Positions 6,222-8,848 of a stretch of DNA of 8,848 nucleotides are shown here, in pieces. How positions within the stretch are numbered: position 1 is the first letter of the stretch; each line of letters opens with the position of its first letter. This DNA is from Gemmatimonadota bacterium (lineage in GTDB: Bacteria; Gemmatimonadota; Gemmatimonadetes; Longimicrobiales; Gaopeijiaceae). A model generated the notes under the pieces. The model saw only the letters and a program-made list of their open reading frames with translations. It searched no databases and had not been told where the DNA came from. Location of the stretch: contig JAUXEE010000054.1 in the NCBI GenBank assembly GCA_030618065.1, forward strand, positions 1 to 8,848. Direction: 5' to 3'. The position numbers and the translations under genes were made by a program.

Positions 6222-6464
6222 ACCGGGGTCGAAGTCGCTTTTCTTACCTGCGCTACGTGCGGTGATTGAGAATTCGCTGGGCTCGCCAAGGCCAACCGCA
6301 CCAACGCTTCCAGTCCGTGAAAGGAGGGTACCCGGAGCACTTTGCCCACGAGCAGGGCCCACAGCAGGGAGGAGGCTGTGATCTGAGGGGAGAATCTTCC
6401 ATTTCCGAAACGGCTCCATACCGGACGGATGCGGAACCAGGCCAAACCCACTACCCTATTGGCC
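6222..6464 (+). other. Intergenic region with weak inverted repeat only
   Basis: This 243-base gap separates the cyanophycinase-like gene from the nucleotidyltransferase gene. It contains one modest inverted repeat, CACAGC (6360-6365) and GCTGTG (6375-6380), with a nine-base loop. There is no T-run, no convincing promoter and no short gene with a credible ribosome-binding site. The gap size suggests that the downstream pair is a separate transcription unit. Confidence 0.5.
6440..6464 (+). repeat. Hairpin abutting the nucleotidyltransferase start codon
   Basis: GGCCAA (6440-6445) pairs perfectly with TTGGCC (6459-6464), with a 13-base loop. The second arm ends at the base just before the preferred ATG (6465). 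The expected ribosome-binding position falls in the loop, which reads ACCCACTACCCTA and holds no purine-rich site. The structure could limit initiation at 6465. If translation begins at 6429 instead, it would be internal to the coding region. Confidence 0.4.
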
Positions 6465-7472
6465 ATGATCCCAACCTTGGTTCTCCTGGCTGCCGGGATG
6501 TCCACCCGGTACGGTCGTCTGAAACAGCTCGAGCCCGTGGGTCCAGGCGGGGAAGCCCTGATAGATTATGCGTCTTTCGATGCCGACCGGGCCGGCTTTT
6601 CTCGGGTATTACTCATCATCCGGGAGGAGCTCGAGGCGGTTTTTCAGGCCCACATCAAGGGCCGGTGGCCGGAGAGGCTGGATGTGGTTTTCCACCATCA
6701 ACGGATCGATGACCTTCCGGGGATGGATGCGGTCCCTGCGGGGCCGGCTGGGTTGGCCACCGTCGTGGGGAAGAGAGAGAAACCCTGGGGCACGGCCCAT
6801 GCCCTTCTCACGGCACGGGCACAACTTCCGGGCCCCTTCCTCGTCCTCAACGCCGACGATTTCTATGGTCAATCGGCGTTCCTTCAGGCGGCAGAGTTTC
6901 TCCAGGGGGCGGAGTTCCTTCGGGCGGTAGAGCCTCCTCCAGTAGCCGGGCCCCTCGCCGGCGGAGCACGGTCGGATGTAGGCCCGGTCCCCACATTCGG
7001 GCTGGTCACCTATACGCTTGGAGACACCCTCTCGGAGCATGGGGGCGTGAGCAGGGGAATCTGTGAGGTCGATGCCCAGGGTTGGCTGGAGGGGATTCGG
7101 GAAGTATTGGATATCCGAAAGGGGGATGAGGGCATTTCGGGAAGAAGTGTCTCCGGCCAAGACTTGGATTTGAAGGGCACGGAACCGATATCCACCAACT
7201 TCTGGATCTTCACCCCGGCCGTTTTCCCTATTCTGGAGGCCGGTTTTGTCGATTTTAACAGGGCTCACGCCGAGCCATCATCTACCCAACCCGAGTTCCT
7301 CATTCCCACGGTCGTCAATGGAGCCTTGAGGAATGGAAGGGTCCGGGTGAGAGGGATCCCCACTGCGGATCGGTTTCTCGGGATCACACATCCTGACGAC
7401 CGGGAATGGGTGGTGGGAGGTTTGAAGGAGATGAGGGAGGAGGGGCGGTATCCGAGCCCCCTTTGGGCCTAA
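6465..7472 (+). CDS. Nucleotidyltransferase (NDP-sugar pyrophosphorylase-like)
   Basis: This is a 335-residue protein if started at 6465, or 347 from an in-frame ATG at 6429. The later start is preferred because the Rossmann-like first strand begins at once (MIPTLVLLAAGMSTRYG), as recalled for homologues. Neither start has a good Shine-Dalgarno site. The nucleotide-binding signature LAAGMSTRYGRLKQLEPVG (residues 8-26), the metal-binding NADDFYG (129-135) and TLSEHGGVSRGIC (188-200) match a subgroup of the NTP_transferase superfamily. That subgroup couples a sugar phosphate, or a related phosphorylated compound, to a nucleotide, releasing pyrophosphate, in the cytosol. Its substrate is not known to me. 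Residues 139-174 form an apparent insertion built from a triplicated FLxxxE unit and a Pro/Gly-rich stretch. The symporter gene starts 21 bases downstream, so the two are probably one operon serving uptake and activation of the same solute (inference). Confidence 0.82.
   Translation: MIPTLVLLAAGMSTRYGRLKQLEPVGPGGEALIDYASFDADRAGFSRVLLIIREELEAVFQAHIKGRWPERLDVVFHHQRIDDLPGMDAVPAGPAGLATVVGKREKPWGTAHALLTARAQLPGPFLVLNADDFYGQSAFLQAAEFLQGAEFLRAVEPPPVAGPLAGGARSDVGPVPTFGLVTYTLGDTLSEHGGVSRGICEVDAQGWLEGIREVLDIRKGDEGISGRSVSGQDLDLKGTEPISTNFWIFTPAVFPILEAGFVDFNRAHAEPSSTQPEFLIPTVVNGALRNGRVRVRGIPTADRFLGITHPDDREWVVGGLKEMREEGRYPSPLWA
6879..6932 (+). repeat. In-frame 18-bp tandem repeat, three copies
   Basis: Three consecutive imperfect 18-base units (6879-6896, 6897-6914, 6915-6932) begin TTCCTTC, TTTCTCC and TTCCTTC and end GCAGAG, GCGGAG and GTAGAG. 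They are codon-phased and encode FLQAAE, FLQGAE and FLRAVE in the nucleotidyltransferase. Replication slippage is the likely origin. The repeat lies just after the NADDFYG motif and lengthens a helix or loop, so length may vary between strains. Confidence 0.75.
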
Positions 7473-7493
7473 CGCCACGGAAAGGGCGCTTTC

Positions 7494-8848
7494 ATGCGGT
7501 TGACGACTTCCGATTGGGTGGTAGTGATCGGGTACGGGCTCATCGTGTTGGTCGTGGGCTTGTACTTCGCCCGCAGGGCCGGCCGGGACACTGGCGAGTT
7601 TTTCCTGGCTGGACGGAAGCTCCCCTGGTGGCTTCTCGGGACATCCATGGTGGCCACCACTTTTTCCACCGATACGCCGAACCTGGTGACGGACATGGTT
7701 CGGACCGGTGGAGTGAGCCAGAATTGGCTCTGGTGGGCCTTCGTCATCACCGGAATGTGCACCGTCTTCTTCTACGCCAAGCTCTGGCGGAGGTCGGGGG
7801 CCCTGACGGATATGGCCTTCTATGAGCTTCGGTACTCAGGAAAGCCTGCCGCCTTCCTCCGAGGATTCCGTGCCCTCTATCTGGGCGTCTTCTTCAATGT
7901 GATGATCATGGCCACCGTCACCCTGGCGGCCATCAAGATCGGGGGTGTGCTCCTGGGTGTGGGGAAGTATGAGGTCGTTCTTCTCGCCGGGGCCGTGACC
8001 GTCCTCTACTCAGCCACCTCGGGGCTCTGGGGGGTGGTGGTGACCGATCTGCTCCTCTTCGTCATCGCCATGATCGGATCGGTGGCGGCTGCCTATTTCG
8101 CCCTCATACAACCTGAAGTGGGAGGACTCACAGGCCTCCTCAGCAGCCCTGAGTTACAGGACAAGCTTTCGTTTCTCCCGGACTTCACCGATTGGCGGAC
8201 TGCCGCGGCGGTCTTTATCGTGCCCGTGGCCGTCCAATGGTGGAGCACCTGGTACCCCGGGGCGGAGCCCGGCGGGGGTGGCTATGTGGCTCAACGGATG
8301 CTGGCGGCCCGGAACGAGAAGGAGGCCATGGGGGCCACCCTTTGGTTCAACCTGGCCCACTACGCTCTTCGTCCCTGGCCATGGATCCTGGTAGGGTTGG
8401 CCTCCCTTCTGGTGTACCCGAGCCTGGAGTCTCTCCAGGTGGCCTTTCCCCATCTGGACCCGTCCATAGTCCGGCACGACCTGGCCTATCCGGCCATGTT
8501 GGTCTTTTTGCCCCACGGCCTTCTCGGCATGGTGGTGGCATCCCTGGCGGCGGCCTACATGTCCACCGTCAGCACGCATCTGAATTGGGGTGCGTCCTAT
8601 GTGGTGGAGGATTTCTATCGCCGCTTCATCAACGACAAAGAGGAGGACCGGCATTATGTGACCGTGGGGAGAGTCACGACCGTGGGCCTCATCGTCATGG
8701 CCGGAATTGTCTCCCTCTGGTTGCAGAATGCCTTTCAGGCTTTCCAGATCCTTCTACAGATCGGAGCCGGAACGGGTCTGGTCTTCCTTCTCCGATGGTT
8801 CTGGTGGAGGGTCAACGCCTGGAGCGAGGTGTCGGCCATGTTGATCTC
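7494..8848 (+). CDS. Sodium:solute symporter (SSS family), 3'-truncated by window end
   Basis: The frame is open from ATG 7494 to the window end, giving 451 complete codons without a stop. Multiple hydrophobic transmembrane segments are evident. The first is around residues 8-25, followed by the family-typical EFFLAGRKLPWW (35-46). Further markers are YSATSGLWGVVVTDLLLF (172-189), WYPGAEPGGGGYVAQRM (253-269), HYALRPWPWI (289-298) and the MSTVSTHLNWG region (356-366). The Ser/Thr residues of that region align with the Na2 sodium site of vSGLT-type carriers (family knowledge). The protein imports a solute driven by sodium across the inner membrane. Sugars, sialic acids, amino acids and other organic solutes are all known in the family, so the substrate is undetermined. 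A weak AAAGGG precedes the start. Its position 21 bases after the nucleotidyltransferase gene suggests co-transcription and favours a sugar-like substrate. Family members are often 500-600 residues, so 50 or more may be missing. Confidence 0.88.
   Translation, partial: MRLTTSDWVVVIGYGLIVLVVGLYFARRAGRDTGEFFLAGRKLPWWLLGTSMVATTFSTDTPNLVTDMVRTGGVSQNWLWWAFVITGMCTVFFYAKLWRRSGALTDMAFYELRYSGKPAAFLRGFRALYLGVFFNVMIMATVTLAAIKIGGVLLGVGKYEVVLLAGAVTVLYSATSGLWGVVVTDLLLFVIAMIGSVAAAYFALIQPEVGGLTGLLSSPELQDKLSFLPDFTDWRTAAAVFIVPVAVQWWSTWYPGAEPGGGGYVAQRMLAARNEKEAMGATLWFNLAHYALRPWPWILVGLASLLVYPSLESLQVAFPHLDPSIVRHDLAYPAMLVFLPHGLLGMVVASLAAAYMSTVSTHLNWGASYVVEDFYRRFINDKEEDRHYVTVGRVTTVGLIVMAGIVSLWLQNAFQAFQILLQIGAGTGLVFLLRWFWWRVNAWSEVSAMLI

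Overview
The window looks like the chromosome of a GC-rich, Gram-negative (two-membrane) bacterium. The evidence is a C-terminal-Phe outer-membrane barrel of the alginate-export family, several cleavable signal peptides, a Tat signal and Shine-Dalgarno-type starts. From memory, the protein styles (alginate-export porin with a YYGxADYFLNIP segment, SSS symporter with a WYPGAEPGGGGY loop) resemble Gemmatimonadota or Acidobacteriota. That placement is a low-confidence inference. No RNA gene, CRISPR array, insertion sequence or phage gene was seen. Gene density is high and no gene-free stretch exceeds 300 bases.

Layout. (1) At 1-170 (+) is the C-terminal end of a YfcE/MJ0936-type metallophosphoesterase. 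(2) Convergent to it, at 232-1461 (-), is an alginate-export-type outer-membrane porin. (3) At 1683-3727 (-) are two tandem, translationally coupled (ATGA overlap) exported proteins of the arginase/ureohydrolase fold. The downstream copy keeps most metal ligands but has His-to-Cys and His-to-Gly changes. The upstream copy has lost four of six ligands. (4) Diverging from them across a 145-bp intergenic region, which holds a 7-bp-arm inverted repeat and a candidate promoter, are a Tat-exported class-C-beta-lactamase-type serine hydrolase (3873-5273, +) and a signal-peptide-bearing cyanophycinase-like S51 peptidase (5334-6221, +). (5) Next come a sugar-nucleotidyltransferase-like protein (6465-7472, +), carrying an in-frame 18-bp triplicate repeat, and 21 bases later a sodium:solute symporter (7494 to the window end, +, incomplete).

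How they may work together (inference). The central block (1683-6221) encodes four exported proteins, two with an arginase fold and one resembling the enzyme that cuts cyanophycin, a (beta-Asp-Arg) polymer. One reading is an extracytoplasmic pathway for an arginine-rich polymer or another guanidino compound. The substituted catalytic residues in both arginase-like proteins mean that their chemistry, if any, cannot be assumed to be arginine hydrolysis. The last two genes look like a separate uptake-plus-activation module for a sugar or related solute. The most notable signal is the tandem exported ureohydrolase pair with graded loss of metal ligands.
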